DNA of 35,074 bases, from the NCBI GenBank assembly GCA_016215605.1, contig JACRJB010000044.1, positions 1 through 35,074 of the forward strand, in the 5' to 3' direction. The notes under the pieces are model-generated. The model had not been told where the DNA came from, ran no database searches, and saw only the letters and a program-made list of their open reading frames with translations. Origin of the DNA: Rhodopseudomonas palustris (GTDB taxonomy: Bacteria; Pseudomonadota; Alphaproteobacteria; Rhizobiales; Xanthobacteraceae). The first letter of the stretch is position 1. The number at the start of each line of letters is the position of its first letter. Made by a program: the position numbers and the translations under genes. Of the stretch, positions 34,809 through 35,074 are shown one piece after another.

Positions 34809-35074
34809 GGGCGGATTCAACCGGTCGTCGCAACACTCTCTCTATGGCTGACGCGAATGACCTCGTCGAGGGCTTCCGCGGGTGTCTTCCAGCCGAGGGT
34901 TTTTCGCGGTCTGGCGTTGAGTGCTGCGGCGACTGCCTGAAGGTCTTCGGCGCTGTGCGTGCCGAGGTCCGTTCCCTTTGGGAAGTACTGACGGAGGAGT
35001 CCGTTGGTGTTCTCGTTGGTGCCGCGTTGCCATGGGCTTTGGGGATCGCAGAAGTAGATCTGCAATCCGGAATC
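34809..35074 (-). mobile_element. IS30-family insertion sequence, one end (continues past the window)
   Basis: GGCGGATTCAACCGGTCGTC followed by GCAACA (about 34810-34835) resembles the terminal inverted repeat of IS30-like elements (GATTCAA-TTGGTCA-ACGCAACA in IS30 itself, from memory). The transposase stop codon at 34817 lies inside this repeat, as is usual for the family. The other end, target duplication and most of the element lie right of the window. Confidence 0.72.
34817..35074 (-). CDS. IS30-type transposase, C-terminal part
   Basis: The frame enters from the right edge and ends at TGA 34817-34819, giving 85 residues. The core reads [20 protein letters not shown] then [12 protein letters not shown], the highly conserved region around the catalytic Glu of the IS30 DDE domain. 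[20 protein letters not shown] is the characteristic family ending. The first two acidic catalytic residues are outside the window. The TTG at 35065 is an internal codon, not a start. The gene is intact as far as it is visible. Confidence 0.93.
   Translation of the reverse strand, partial: DSGLQIYFCDPQSPWQRGTNENTNGLLRQYFPKGTDLGTHSAEDLQAVAAALNARPRKTLGWKTPAEALDEVIRVSHRESVATTG

Overview
The window looks like chromosomal DNA of a high-GC alphaproteobacterium of the Rhodopseudomonas/Bradyrhizobium (Nitrobacteraceae) type. Three things point there: codon usage strongly biased to G/C at third positions, protein families typical of that group (BA14K-family protein, MaoC-Pta fusion, BMP-type ABC importer), and several copies of the palindromic intergenic repeats common in these genomes (arms reading CGTCATTGCGAG...CTCGCAATGACG). 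No rRNA, tRNA, CRISPR or phage genes were seen. Both edges lie inside transposase genes (IS630-type tail on the left, IS30-type tail on the right), so the segment is framed by insertion sequences. The genes between them look like ordinary resident genes.

Layout. 1-129: end of an IS630-type transposase. 141-4.3 kb: a DadA/PuuB-like FAD amine oxidase, a divergent VOC protein, a small conserved-looking ORF and an MFS transporter. 4.3-10.2 kb: a carbohydrate/stress block with a minus-strand series ABC exporter > glycogen-debranching-type glucosidase > secreted PRC-barrel protein, and a divergent GT4 glycosyltransferase preceded by a perfect EcfG (general stress sigma factor) promoter match. 10.4-14.0 kb: secreted SNase-like nuclease, small secreted Pro/Tyr-rich protein, double-hotdog thioesterase, membrane diguanylate cyclase. 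14.2-17.65 kb: operon fabI > MaoC-Pta fusion > ackA with a 4-bp overlap. 17.8-21.5 kb: PPK2-type polyphosphate kinase, an unclassified polytopic membrane protein, and a cation diffusion facilitator. 21.8-24.6 kb: a secreted BA14K protein with a perfect EcfG promoter match, divergent from a membrane-anchored trehalose-6-phosphate-synthase-like GT20 enzyme. 24.6-28.7 kb: DUF2254 membrane protein, DegP/HtrA protease with a strong hairpin behind it, and a small secreted protein. 28.8-34.7 kb: a BiuH-like cysteine hydrolase and a small membrane protein, divergent from a complete BMP-family (nucleoside/purine-type) ABC importer. 34.8 kb-end: IS30-type transposase reading in from the right edge.

Together the genes suggest envelope and general-stress functions (trehalose or glycan synthesis, DegP, BA14K, glycosyltransferase, debranching enzyme), acetyl-phosphate/acetate and fatty-acid metabolism, polyphosphate metabolism, and uptake of a nitrogenous compound. 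No clearly new defence or mobile system is visible. The most unusual items are the GT20 synthase fused to a two-helix, sensor-like membrane module, the EcfG-linked glycan block, and an MFS gene whose conserved first helix lies upstream of any canonical start codon.
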